Of a DNA stretch of 64,000 nucleotides, positions 36,252-49,506 are shown in pieces. The position numbers and the translations under genes were made by a program. Every line of letters begins with the position of its first letter. The stretch's first letter is position 1. The DNA comes from Tetranychus cinnabarinus (lineage: Eukaryota > Arthropoda > Arachnida > Trombidiformes > Tetranychidae): NCBI GenBank assembly GCA_022266195.1, contig WHVY01000002.1, forward strand, positions 9,315,001-9,379,000. The letters are read 5' to 3'. The notes under the pieces are model-generated. The model ran no database searches. It saw only the letters and a program-made list of their open reading frames with translations, and was not told where the DNA came from.

Positions 36252-39208
36252 AAATAAACAGATATTATAGTAATGATACAAGTATGTTTAGTTGCTAACA
36301 AAACATTTTTTAAAGCAATAGACTCATATTATGTCTAATCTTACAATTTATTGTAATACTGCTCTAGCTGGTTCATCAACCCTTCATCAGGCTCAAGTCG
36401 ATCACATTGATTTACAAGAGATGTTAATGCTTGTGATAATTATTCCGTCTCTTTAGGCTCTTAGGTCAAGGGTTATTTAGGATCAATCCATCACTGTGTA
36501 TTTGAAACGAGCAAAATGATCGACTGCTTAACAAGGAACACTAACGTTTATCTGAATGATTTGGACTGAGAATGGGAAAATTCAAGCTGATGAAGGGTAT
36601 GTGTTGTATGATGAATGTTTAATGAGTATTCTTGAAGGATTCACTTGAAATAGATTTGAGAATGGCGTAAAAATAAATCCTTTTTATCAACAGCAGTTAA
36701 AAGTTGAATTGGAAAACCACAAATATCAATAATTATCAGTTGAAATTGAGACAATTTAACCCAGACTTGAATCACTGTTGGGTTTAAAAGATTCATTACC
36801 TCATTACTTGATTGATTATCTTAAAATCATGAATATTTTGATCGTTTAAAGATGATGACAGTGATGATAATGTCAGTATATTCATGAGTATGTCATCATT
36901 TTGCATAAACCAAACTTGTTGAATTTCAGTAATTTACATGTATGAAGCTGAAAATGTTGGGTAAAAAATAAATAAAGTTCAGTAAGTTACAATTAAGTAA
37001 CAAAATTAAAGGGTCAAAGCAAAAATTATTGCATTTAAGCACACAAACTGAAAAGACTTTCCATTGGAAAAAATATCTTTAACTTGAGGGAAAATTATGT
37101 GACTCATTAGGGTTAACCCGTTTAGACAAAGGATCATTTGGGTAAATGTTTATTTTCAGCTTGTTTCATATTTCTGTCTCTTCTGTTTTATATTAACTGT
37201 TTCATTTAAATTTGTTGCTTTAGTTACTTTTTAATTGTGAGTTTAATTGTTTAAAGTAACCTCAAATAATGTAGATTGTGTCTCATCTCTTGAATTTGTG
37301 TCATTTCAAAGGACCAATTCTCATATGGTAAGTAAGCCTATTTTTCAATCATCTTATTCTTCCATTGACCAAAATCTTGTTTTTGTTTTCTTTACTGATT
37401 TAGAAACAGATATTTGAATGGTTTATCGATGAAACTGAATGCTGATGGTATCAGATGGAAGATAATGTAATTATGAAAATATTACGGACTGTGTTGAGTG
37501 ATGCAATGATGAGGCCAAGTGAAAATGCAAGGTGTGTAGCCTACGGACGCAATTTGCAACGGATGATGGACACTAATAAGTGGAGCTATTCAATGGAATA
37601 TAGAATGTAAATTAAGATCAATGTTAACTACAGAATGATGTTAATTAGAAGAATCACTCTCATCTCCTTTCCTCTTCTCTTCTATACCATTTTAGTGGTG
37701 CTGATGACGATGATGATCATCAGTTGGCTCAATTAGCATCAACTCATAATAACGAAGGCAAAAAGATGAAGACAAAACCAAATGGGAAAAAGGAACAGGC
37801 CATTAAATATCAACACCGATCCGTGATGATGATCACGCCAATCTCAATTTATCATAACTGTTCAATCATTACTATTAACATCAGATGGACAAATGGAGTA
37901 TCATGAAAAAAGAGAAACTTGTCTTCTTTTTTGTTTCTTTCCCATTCCCTTGAAATTCAATCAACATTCAAAAGCATAATAATTTGATTAATTTAGAAAT
38001 TATTTCACTAATAGCTTCAGCTAACCGAACACATTTCATATTATTAACATTATTAATAACATTAATAGATACCAAGCCTGAAAAAATTTCTGTTTACCCC
38101 TTTCACCCTGATTTATTTATTTCTTTATTAATTATCATCGTTCTTTCAATGATATTAATGTGTTTTTATTGAATTATTACGATCTATTAATTAAGTACAT
38201 CTTCAATACTCTGTTAAGACTAATTAGTCAACTAATTAACTTGATACACTTGAAATAAGGCCATCATTACAATACATGTTGAAGGGGATAAACTCTTTTC
38301 TTTGACATTTTTTGTTTCTCCATTTTAAATTGTAATAAATTAATTCTCTTGAAATATTTAGATTTCTTTTGGCTTAAATCGCCTCTTTAATAGACTCATT
38401 TAAAACCTGTAATTGTTTCACTGATTATTCATTCATCTCACTTCTCATGGGACAAGGTCAAGGTTGTCATCAGGATTATCTGAATGGGTCTTGAATTACT
38501 TGAACAAATATCTCCTTGTTGCTGTTGACGTGATTCAGCTTGATTTAACTTTTGATTAATGCTATCAATCCAAGTGATCAAAAGTTTGATTATTTTAGAT
38601 CCCATTCAATTTCATGCTCTTAATCAACTCTTCACGTTGACCCAATATTTCACATAAAATGGCTATTTATGTTGATGATATCAGTGACTTGGAGGAAACT
38701 GCAAAAGATGAAATGATCCTGAAAAATGTTATCAATACGTATTATTCTGATGACAGTTGACCTTTCCTGGTGAATATTTATCAGATAAATGCCACGAAAA
38801 GAGTAACACGAGACTTTAAGGTGCTAATTGCTTCACTTTCGAGTATGATATTTCATTATTTTTTAGATTTTTTGGTTCGGGTTTCGTGATTGAAATATTT
38901 TCTTTGTGCATTACTCATTACCTAAATTGATAATTTAATCTGAGGAACGGAAAAATTGAGATGTTGATTCGATTTAATCAGATTGAAGAAAACTTTGCAA
39001 GATTATATTTATTTTAAATCATTTTTATTTGAAACTTTTTGATTCATTGTGATTATAATAATGAATACAAAATCTGAAATGAATGGGAACAAAATTAATG
39101 CCCGTGATCAAACTCAACAATTTTTATGACGGCCTTTTGTGTTTACATCAACGATAAAATTTGACCTGAGACACACAAATATTACGATGGAGAAGTAGCA
39201 TACATTTC

Positions 39209-39624
39209 GAAATTACGCTTGTTCTAAACCATTTAGAAGAGTTAATACTTATAGCTGACATTGAAAGCATATTTAGTATTTAGATCTTGTTAACTCTTTC
39301 TTTACCATCAAAGATGATTTCATCTCTAACCAATTCTTCGTTGATTTATTTAACAAAATTGTGCTGATCATTAAAACCCTTAAGGTATAATTGCTATGAG
39401 ATATAATCAAAGTGTTTCCCTTTAAATTGTTGTTCCTTTTTTTCCTGTCTCTTTTAAACTCTTTCTCTCTTTTTTACCTTTTCAGCTTTTTTCAATGGTT
39501 TTTATTATTTGTTTCAGCTGATGCTGATCAACGCAAATTAAAGAAGGAGCGGCTGGGCTAGCAAACATCCAAGATAACATAGCAGAGCAATTTGTCATCA
39601 TTTTGTTATTCAAAAGCCCTTGTA
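39209..39624 (-). repeat. Inverted repeat pair B, right arm
   Basis: Reverse-complement partner of 35896-36251. It is about 60 bp longer because of small insertions, including extra sequence around 39480-39540. It ends about 125 bp downstream of the SMG1 stop codon, so the SMG1 3' UTR could run into it. No terminal duplication was found. Confidence 0.75.
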
Positions 39625-39748
39625 GTTCCTTAGTACTCTGAATCTCGGACAAGACAGAGAGAAAGAGAGAGATAGCCTAGAACTGAAAGTCTAGGACTTT
39701 GAATGAACGATAAGATTTTTGATCCATTGTTGATCTCCAATAGTTGAT

Positions 39749-42700
39749 TCACACCCAGGAAGTCCATCCTTCATACATAAGAGCCAAGTTTTCCAGTTTC
39801 ATGGACTCTTTGATGACATAGTCCACTTGCTCTGAGATGGAGCTTCTGTTGACTGGATGAGGATCACGTCCATCTAATTTCATTTTTACTCGTTTCCAAA
39901 CATTTGTAGCATAAGTATTACGTTCCAAACCTAAAATATGTTTGATTGGTTTCTCATTGGGTCCATTAAAAGATGATACTCCATTATATTGAGAACCTTT
40001 TTCCGGAGAAGTGTTGTTATTCTCGGTGGAAAATAATTCTTTAGCTGAAAATTTTTTCAATGAAAATTCTGATGATTCAAAGTCTTCGACTTTACCCACA
40101 AGGTCGAGTAAAGTATCATAAACAGGGTCAACTAACTTCATCACTAAATGAAGCCTTTCTTTTATACTAACTATCAAAGATTCTGACTCAGAGTCTTGAT
40201 TCATATTGGATCCAGACGAAAGTTGTTCAAGCTCTTTAACCAGTTTGTAAATATTTTCAATAAATTTACGGTGAACCAAGTAATACTGATTAATGGGTCC
40301 ATTATGTTTACTCTCAGGTCCCATTTCTCTTTCTTCCAGTTTGGATAAAACTCTAATTATATGCTTAATTTCAGCCAAAAGAGAGTTATGGTTATTTATA
40401 ACGCTTTTCAATGGAACCAGCTATTAATGAAAATATTAAAATATAAAGTGAAAAAGTTAGAATAAAGATACACAAAAATTAATACAGACTAGTAATCATG
40501 AAATATCATAATTAATATGCATAAAGAGATATAGGCATTACCTTTTCGTTGACAGATGACCAAGGCGTGATATCGTTTTCATTGATGTTGATGTTTCGAG
40601 ACTTGACAGCATCACGGAAAGTTATGAGAGTAAGACCTCCGCCAACATCTTTTTCATTGTTTAAATCTTTTGAGTTGGGTAAATCATTAACTAAAGGTAA
40701 ATTGTTTTCATTTGCTGTCTCAATGGATGGAAACTTTGTAATATCGGAATTTTTCAAATCATTAGAAATTGATGACAAAATATTATTTAAATTGTCTTTA
40801 GCGGTCGCCCAATTAAAACGAGTTTCAATAATTCTGATTTTCAACAAGGCTTCAGCATTTTCTTTTTCCATTTGGTATTTTGTAATAAACATTTCTTTAA
40901 GCACATTAACTCGTCCACCACCATAGATAGACCAAGTGTAGCCCTCTTCATGTCCAGGTGTCCAGTCTATTAATGGATCATACAGAAAAGCCTCCAATAA
41001 AGTGAGTAAAGTCTCACGACCCTTTCGTAAAACACGCAAAACATGTTCACAAGATATCCGGAATGTACCTTCAACACCGGTTAGACCAAAAGCAGTGACA
41101 ATATTTTGTGTTAAACGACAAGGAACACGTTCTGGAACTCTGAGAGTTTTGCCTTTTTCAAAACATATATTATAATCAATGTGGAATACTTCACCAGTTG
41201 ACAAATCAACAAGAACGTTATCAAGATGACGATCACCTAATCCGATAATGTAACCAATCATACACATAACAGCATTAGATTGTGTGAAAGTTTGAGTGAG
41301 ATGCCAATATTCAAATGCGTTTGTGGATGCACACCATAACTCCTTAGCGATCAAATTGCTTGGAGTTTCATCCATAAGCTCTTTCAGTATTTCGACAAGA
41401 ATAGATGAAGACCATTCAGATCGAGCAAGATTGTTAATGCCTTTGAGGACGAGTTTACGATTAAATATTTCTGATGGTTTGTAAGCATTATCATTCAACG
41501 GTTGAACTGCTTTGTTGTTTTCATCTTTTGGGTTGACTGGAGTGGTGGAAGCACGATTAAGCATCCAACGTTTATAAAAGCCGTATAAAGCAGAGCCACC
41601 ATCAACCCATTGAATTAGACCAGATTTTGTACCTAGAGGAGTAACAGAATAATGACGAGCTCGGAAGCAAGAAGATTTTTCATTCTTGTTGTTTGGATAC
41701 TTAGCAAACATTTTGTTAACAATTGTTAAGAAGTGCATTATTCTTTCATCAAGATGGAGATCTTCATGGCCTTTGAATAGATAAGTGTGAGTTTTTCCAT
41801 CTGATCCAAAAAATCCTATCTTCTTGGGTTTAGTTTTGGTGTGAAGAATGGTAACTGTCTTGTGCACTTTTTCAATTGTGACTACAGTTCCATTACTGCT
41901 GAAATTAGCTCCAGGCATAGGTATGACAGTTTTTTCCATGTTGGTCAGAACAGGACTAATTGAACTCATGATAAGCTGTGATCGAGCAGAATTCCAATGA
42001 GAAGCCTTCTTTTGAAGTGAGTGAAGAAGTTGTTGATAAATAAGTAAACTTTGCTGAGGTTTTGCGGGATCGAGAGGAGAGTTTAGAAGTTTGATAGCAT
42101 TCAATATAGCTTTAGAGAAGTTCTTTTGGAACCAATTTTCATGAGGCGTTTCGGGTGTTTCATCTGTGATCATTTGTGTTTGTTCAAGAATGTACAATAC
42201 TCGTCGGAGGAAAACTCGATGCTTAGTAACAATAATTTTTTCTTCTTCCTCTTTAGAAAGAGATGGATTCTTATAAACACGAGCAATTTCATCTTCAAGA
42301 ACAGTAACTTGTTTCTTCATTTCACCAAGATGTCCCATTAAAGTTCCAATCCAGAGTTCATCCCAAAGAATGATTATTCGACGAAGCTCATGAATAAAGG
42401 TTTTCGTTTGAGAAATAAGTTCAGGATTTTGCTGACCAAGAGTGTCAACAAGAGCGGCGAAACAATTTTGCATCACCGATGTATCCTTCTTTTCATCTTC
42501 TTCTGCTTCATCATCATCAAAATCACAAAGAACGTTTCCATCTTCCTCGAAATTCTTAGAGGATTGGTTTTCAGTTATTTTGCCTTCAAAAAATATATCT
42601 TCACTATTACTGGTAAAAGAGCCGGCAACTGCAGGAAAGACGATAAGGTGAGGAGAATCTTCTCCGATTCGACACAGCAATTCGGAAATACTTTGGCGGA

Positions 42701-45700
42701 CATAAGGTTCGGGATGACCAAGACGAGCAAATAGTTGTAATATAATACTTTTCCAAGGACCAGTTGGTGTGCTTGAAAGGCCAGTTTCCAAAATTTCACG
42801 CAATTCAGAAGCATGTTTAACAATGAGACGTAAAATTCTTAAAGTTGCTGTGACATAACTATCCTCAGTACCAGTACCACAAAGATGGAGAAATTTGAAA
42901 TAAGAATTGGCAGCAAGCTTATAGAATGCGAAAGGCCCTTCGTTTGAATTAGATGAATCGAGATCAAGTTTGTCTGAATCCTCTGAATCAATTAGACGCT
43001 TTCCACATCGATAACTCCAAGCACCTAAGCTGAACCAACATTTGGGCATTTGAGGGCAATATTGAACACCAAGTTGGAGAAGCTTTCCACTGGTAATTTC
43101 ATTGAGATCAAAAATTTGGCTGTTACAGTTTGCTCCAAGATTAATTGTTTCGACCAATTCGGATAGCTTGTTGTATCTGACGGGATCTATTTGTTCCAAT
43201 AAACTACCATCAACTTGTGAGTATTTTACAATAGTCAGTAAAAGTTTTGATAACGATTCTTGAAAATAACTTAAAGCGGGATCCGTGACCAGAACAAAAT
43301 TGGTTTCTATGCCTGAAAGTAACGTATTACCAGCTTTTTTGGTTTCACCTAAAGCGTGTAAAAGTTTGGACCCTTCAATGAGAAACTTTAGTTTTTCTGT
43401 TGCAGGATGATCAGGACTTATATTGGCTTCTAAGGCCGATGTTATATAAATTTGTAAATGGCACGCTGATGATTTGTCAACCACTCCGTTTACCAGGGTG
43501 TGGTTATCTTGTATGATGTTGGACAATTTAGCAAATTTTATCAATAAATTTTGAGATAGTTGTAAATTTGATTGCTTTCGAGCAATTTTAGCAGCAGTAA
43601 AGTTCAATCCATTGATTGTATTGTTTGAATCGGCTGACAATAAGGAATCAATATTTTTACACTTTTCTAACCATCCAATAGCGTGTACAAGAGTTGAACA
43701 ATCCATTTTACGCAAGTCTTCTGACACTGAGTTAGTCCAAGGATTCCAATTAATTGAACGATCGTTGTTTTTCAACCGATGAAGAAGGTTTCTTGCAATT
43801 TTATTAACTGTAACTGACTTCTGGCAGACATACGATGGACTAACCAGGATTGGAGCCGTTATTATAGCAGATGTTGCACGACACACTTCGTCCAATATTT
43901 TAATATTTGAACGATACTTTCTCTTATCATCAATTTTTAAATTAATAACGCTGGTTAACTGTGATTGAGCTCGATGGTAGACGGATTGTATGTCCCAAGA
44001 AAGTATATGAGGAAAACTGTATTCATACTTGTTGTAGTCATCAAGCTTATCCCAACTTGCGAGATAAGATAGATCAAGATCGCCTGAAAAGAAACTATTC
44101 TTTCTTCGTTCCAAAACATTTTCACGTGATATTTTGAAACATTCAAGAGCTTCATGCCAGTCACCTAAATTTTGATAACATTCTAGTAAACGGTTCTCAA
44201 TGAAATCTTTGACCAACTTTTGTGATGCATCGAGTTCTTTGTTAACAAGACTGGTCAGGTAATTTTGATAATCTACAATTGCTGTTTCATATTTTCCTTG
44301 AGCTTCGTCAACAACCCATTTGATCCATGGAAGTCTAATACCTGCACTCTCTTTAGTCCAAATATAAAGACCAGCAATGGCATCGCCAGCTTTCAGTTCC
44401 ATCAAAGCTTGTACCATAAGAGTTAAAATAAATTCTATTTCTTGATTTTGGGATTTGGAGACCATGTCTTTTAATAATTCTTGCCCGTGACGCCACACAG
44501 AAGCAGGATCTCCTGATTTTAATGCAATTATCATTAGTGAACGTCGATTTCGATTCATCCATTCAACACAGGTAGCTTTGTTGGTTCTGAAAAATGATTT
44601 AGCCAATTTAGGAGTAGTAAAAAGTCGACTGGCATTTCCTTCATAAGCATTATACATTAATTTGTCCAAATTTTCCATTAATAAGATTAACATTCGTGTT
44701 TGAAGAAGTTCATCATTGTGAGCTGACTTTTTAGTTTCCAAAGTATTTTGAACAGCTATTGCTTTCGATTTAACAGCCATTTCAATTTTAGTAAAAGTGT
44801 CCTGAGCTTTTCCTAAAGGAGTACGTAATTTGTTAACAATACAATACTGTATGCTTTGCCAGCAAGCCCAGAAAATAAGAGAAGATTGATTATGGTCGAA
44901 TATATCAATGATTGACTGAGTGTTGACACCAAAACCGTTTTGGTCATGATTGTTAGCTTTTACATCGGTCAACTTAGGGATACCGTTTGTTGAACATGAA
45001 TGGCACAGTCTTTGAAGCCATCTCTCATCATCAATGGTTGGATTTTCAAGAAGAAAAGTAAGGATTATTCTGAAGCAAATAGCTGAGAATTGTGGATTAG
45101 GTTCACTTTTCATTAAAGCCATCTTTGCTATTCGAAGATCATCAGGTGAAAGATAATCGTTTCGGTTAAATTGAATTTTCATTCGACCGGAGCTTAATGA
45201 AAAACAGTTGATAGGAAGAATGGCATATAAATCAAGAAAACTTTGTACAATATTACTCTCAATGCGACCAATGTTAAAAAGACATGCTTGATGAATACGT
45301 TTAAGCAAATCAGTATTCGGTAAGTTTTCAATCGTTCGCAGCAGTATTTTCATAGCTTCACAACTGGATAGACATAGTTTGGAATTTTTGGCAAAAAGAT
45401 AAAGAGAAACCGTTGTGACAAGACTGGTGAATTGTTGAGTTTGGATCAAACGGTGGAGGTGATATGAACTACTCTTTAGAATTTCAAGAAACCACGTTAA
45501 ACAGAGCAATTGGATTTCTGATTGGACTTTCGATTTGCTCAATATTGTATTTAGAATGCTTTGTATTTTAGCAAAATGGCCAGTTGTGTGGGGATTTATT
45601 GGCGCTGTAAAAGCCGATGATGTAGAGGTACCAAAAAGAACAGAGATTCCACTAGTCTCAGTAATCAAATTACTATTAGAAATAAAGTGATTGTGTAAAC

Positions 45701-47478
45701 TGCAATGAGAATGCAATATGAAGAGGATCGAGTATTGAACTCGAGGTGCTTTTTCCATCAAAGTTTGATTGGTTGGATCAATATAGTTTGTCAATAGGTC
45801 AAAAAAAGTTGGCTTTAAAGCCCACATTCCGATGATCGAATGTTTTGCATTTCCAATTTCAGTTAATGAGATCAAAGTTGATTCAATAACGATTTCGGCC
45901 TTGTCGATTTCATAACTTGTTTTGTTTTCATTCCAATCTTTATCATCATATTCAGGAATTATCACTTCTTGTCCAGTTAAACTTGAATAAGCAGAGAAAA
46001 AGTCAGTCAGAAAGGAACCATAAGTTTCTCTCACATGTGGTACACTCTTTAGTCCAAGCAAAGTATGATGTAACTCAAAAAGAGCAGTAAGAACTGCTGG
46101 TGAAGGCATGAAACGTAAATTCTGACAGTTTGATTGCGGTTGAAGTAAAACAGATATGAATTCTATCGGCAAATCTCCATTCATAGATTGAACAAATTTG
46201 GTAACAAGTCGAAGAGTTGTTAAAATGTAAGCATCATTAACATCCACCATATATTGATGAATCGAATAAATATAAGGTATTAATTGCTGAGACAATTCGT
46301 GAATCAATTCGATATTGTAATTACATACAATATCTAAAGTAAAAAGTGCACACTCGTTAGTAGAAACTATCAAAGATTCAAACATAGTAATTTGCAAGGT
46401 GTGTTCGACAGCAATGAGAATTGTTTGCAGTGAGCCAACAATGAATTCCCAGGTGATTCCAGTATTGCGCTCAGGTGAGGCAAATTCATCAAGGCTTTTG
46501 AGCACAGTGATGTAGACACGTACCAATGATGCCATTTTATTAAGAGTAAAACTCGATTCAACAACATCCATCTGAGAGCTTTTCTCAACTTTAGTCTCAT
46601 CTAAAACAGGATCGGAATTATTACTGATTTTTGTACTGTTTTCCAGTAATCGTTTGTAGAAAACTTCAAAATCTTCTAGGAATTGTCCTAACAAGTCAAG
46701 TGAAAATTCAAAATCATTCACCCAAAAGCTATTGAACGAGATAAAAGCTTTGGCTAGATTTGATGAGATAGCAGGAGATTGTGAAGAGTCTAAGTGCCAA
46801 CCGATAAGAATGTCAACAATATCTCGAAAATGAATTTCCAAGACATCAGGAAAAATTCGTGATGTGGCAAGAAAAATGTCAGTTATACCAAGCAGAATTT
46901 CAGCCGTTTGAGCTTCTTCTAGTGCTTTTTTCACTTTGTTCATCAATTGAGGCATGTTTTCACGTAAGGCTCGGCAATTGCTCTCAATGATTTTAACCAA
47001 AGAACGCAGTAGTACCAGACGAGTTTCATCTGGAACAGAAGAGTTGTATAGCTCAAAGATCCAATTAAAGAGCTCTTTACAATGATAACCGAGGGAAACT
47101 GCAAAAGTTGATAAGCACACAATAATCTCCTCGATAATGTCTGGGAAAAGTTTGGTGGTCAAAATGCGAGCCAAAACCCTAGTGACATCATCAATGATTC
47201 TACCTGGTTTATCATGGACGATTCGACTGAATTGTTGGCTCTCGAATAATTGCGTTAGTTCTTTTAGATAGACGGGCCATTGTCGTTTCTCCCCTGATTC
47301 AAATTGTCGGAGAGCCACGCGCAGTATCACCCTGGTGATGAGATGAGAACGAGTATTTTTTTTAATTAATTACCGTCTTAAGCAACTAGACCATCAGTTA
47401 ATCTACTTACTTATTTTCAATTTTCATAATCTCGATTGTAATACAGATGAAAGATTCCCCTGATTGGGTCAGGTTCAT
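39749..47478 (-). CDS. SMG1: SMG1, PI3K-related kinase of nonsense-mediated mRNA decay
   Basis: Three coding exons, 47478-47411, 47331-40542 and 40420-39749, join in phase and give 2,509 residues. The start is the ATG directly after a TTTCAG acceptor (MNLTQSGESF...), the first in-frame Met seen; a further upstream exon cannot be excluded. The N-terminal two thirds are helical HEAT-like repeats (for example HFRDIVDILIGWHLD, LLGQFLEDFEVFYKRLL). The kinase domain spans about 1865-2160 with GLGDRHLDNVLVD (catalytic loop, about 2053), HIDYNICFEKGKTLRVPERV (metal-binding and activation segment) and GRETLLTLLEAFLYDPLIDW. The C-terminal FATC domain occupies the last ~34 residues (EQVDYVIKESMKLENLALMY). 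SMG1 phosphorylates UPF1 at SQ/TQ sites during cytoplasmic NMD. Human SMG1 has about 3,660 residues with a very long kinase-FATC insert; here that linker is only about 310 residues. One exon of 6,790 bp holds 90% of the gene. Confidence 0.95.
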
Positions 47479-48134
47479 CTGAAATTTTAAACATTAAAAC
47501 AGTAATTAACCATTTTTCACTGTGGATCCCAAATATCAAGATAATCCTAACATTGTTGCTATTGACAGTTGAATAATAACGGTGAATATGAGATCAATTT
47601 GTAAGAAGTTTAATTTAAATTTTTCTGACAAAAATTGGCGGATTAAAAAAGGAAAAAAACGAGAAAACAAAATTGAAAAAATAAATCTAATGATTGATCT
47701 GAAACAGACTTCTTGATCATCTGGTTTACCAAAATCACATGATAACCACGCGCCTGCCATCTATGGAGAGAATGTTTAACCAGAAACTTTTGATTTTGTT
47801 CAATTTTACAAAAATTGAGTAAATTAACAAGGTTAGTTTAGGTAGAGGAAGGCAAGAAATTAGAGTGATTAGTTGAGCAGATAAAACTGTAAACAGATCT
47901 GAATTTTACAAAAAAAGAAAAACGGAAATCTGCGTAAACACTCATCTTTCGAGACTAGACAAAATTTGGCAAGTTCACAACGATTGCTCGATTGCTCTAG
48001 TGAATGAGTAATATGTGAGTTTACTTCATTTTACTGTTACTAATTAGAAGGAAGAACAAGAGAAACCAAATCTCTTTATTCAATAATTTTGTTTCATCCA
48101 TATTGTGTCCGTTGGTTTGTCCATTTGAATCATC
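47479..48134. promoter_or_regulatory. Divergent promoter region of SMG1 and the ankyrin gene
   Basis: About 650 bp separate the two start codons, which point away from each other. The acceptor at 47480-47479 just before the SMG1 ATG means an upstream non-coding exon of SMG1 lies in this region. An exact ATAGATGGCA (minus) is at 47755-47764, roughly 280 bp from the SMG1 start and 370 bp from the ankyrin start. Confidence 0.55.
47755..47764 (-). promoter_or_regulatory. ATAGATGGCA motif between SMG1 and the ankyrin gene
   Basis: Exact minus-strand copy, followed on that strand by GGCGCGTGG, a small GC-rich patch in AT-rich DNA. Its place inside a divergent promoter is the best support for a regulatory role of this motif. 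Confidence 0.4.
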
Positions 48135-49506
48135 ATGTCTGCTAATGCTGATGTAAGTAACAAATCTTTATTCATAGTTCAGTTTCTTTGTCACTCGACC
48201 ATCTTACGCCACCCTTTTTTGATCCAGTTAATTAGACGTCTCATTAATTATTGACAATCTTTATAACTCATTAATCTAAGTTTAACATTAACTGTACCAT
48301 TCATCACTGAGTTTTTCTACGCGAAATTGTGACTAATTAAGTGCGAATCAAATATAAGAAAATAACCCAATGGAATAGGATTGAAAAGATGTTTTGTGAC
48401 TGGACTTGTTCTTTTCCTCTTTTGTTTCATCTTAAGCTTTATTCGTTTGTTTATTTTTAGCTGTGTTACTGTTACATTTTATAAATTATGATTCTTGTGA
48501 TTATGATTTAAATTATCACTCTGAATATTTATATTTATATTTATATGTTTATGTGTAATATTGATTGTAGAGACCAAACTTAAATATCTTTTGGTTTTTT
48601 TCTCATATGCTTTGAAATCACATCTTAAAATCCTCTGTTCTGATTAACCAAGCTAAAAATAAGTTCATAATAGTTGAAGCGACAATTCTTCCTTTTTCTT
48701 GTTTTCTTTTCTATCCTCTGATCTACATCCTCCACATCATCCTCATCATCATAATCCCTCTTCAACTTCTTTCCTTCAAGATAACCCAGTAAACGCAGGT
48801 TGATCCGTTGGGTTTACAGTATAATGATAATTTTGGCTGAGAGTCAAGTTTTCCCAGATAACCTGTCGAGATCCAATGCTTACAAAGCAATATTTTTCTC
48901 AACAAAATTAATCATGTTATTTGTATCAACTTCATTTCTCGTGCTAATTTCACAACTATTTCTTCTCTTACCTTTTTTCAGAATAAAGATTTACGTGAAG
49001 CCTGTTCCAAGGGTGATTTAGCTGAGGTTAAACGTTTACTAGGAAAAGGAGCTGATGTTAAATCAAGAGATTCTTCTGGTAATACACCTCTTCATATGGT
49101 TGACGAAGGCCAATTTGAGGAGATAATTGATTTGTTGGTGAAAAAAGGAGCTGATATTAATAAAGGTGATCGTAATATGTGGACTGCACTTCATTGGGCC
49201 TCTGTAAAGGGAAAAAATGATGTTGTCAAGGTTTTAATTAAACAAGGAGCCAATATAAATGCTAAAACTGTGGACGGTTTCACACCATTGATGGCAGCAA
49301 TCAATGGATTTTACAATAAAGTTGGTGATTACGCTAATGAAGGATCTGAACACATTTTTAAAGATGTCTGTTTCGCCATTGCATCTCATATGACCAAAGC
49401 TGATATGGTTAATATCAAAAACAACGAGGGTTTCAATGTATTAGATTTTGATAATGCTCTTAACAACAGTTTTGTGCTTTCCATGCTTGAAATCATCCTT
49501 AAATGA
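48135..49506 (+). CDS. Small ankyrin-repeat protein
   Basis: Exon 1 (48135-48152) encodes MSANAD and ends at a strong GTAAGT donor. Exon 2 (48982-49506) follows a TTTTTTCAG acceptor. The frame is 180 residues. Ankyrin repeats run from about residue 7: DLREACSKGDLAEVKRLLGK, NTPLHMVDEGQFEEIIDLLV, WTALHWASVKGKNDVVKVLI, then a fourth, looser unit FTPLMAAINGFYNK with an insertion before the C-terminal helices. No signal peptide, membrane segment or second domain is present. Ankyrin repeats bind proteins; the partner cannot be read from sequence. The 829-bp intron is long for so small a gene. The gene shares its upstream region with SMG1. Function unknown. Confidence 0.85.

Larger units (their letters stand above)
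30219..39748. other. Large intergenic region with inverted repeat pair, no gene seen
   Basis: About 9.5 kb of AT-rich DNA between the MULE and the 3' end of SMG1. It contains an ATC/CAT microsatellite near 30966-31001 and the two arms of an inverted repeat (35896-36251 and 39209-39624). None of the short frames inside has a start in good context, a recognisable domain or splice partners. Part of it may be regulatory or the intron of an unrecognised gene with very small exons. Confidence 0.5.

Noticed and set aside
47536..47760. Minus-strand frame beginning MAGAWLSCDF upstream of SMG1
   Set aside because: A splice from its GTAAAC site into the SMG1 acceptor would put SMG1 in a frame that stops at once, and the rest of the frame has no domain. 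It lies in the promoter region.
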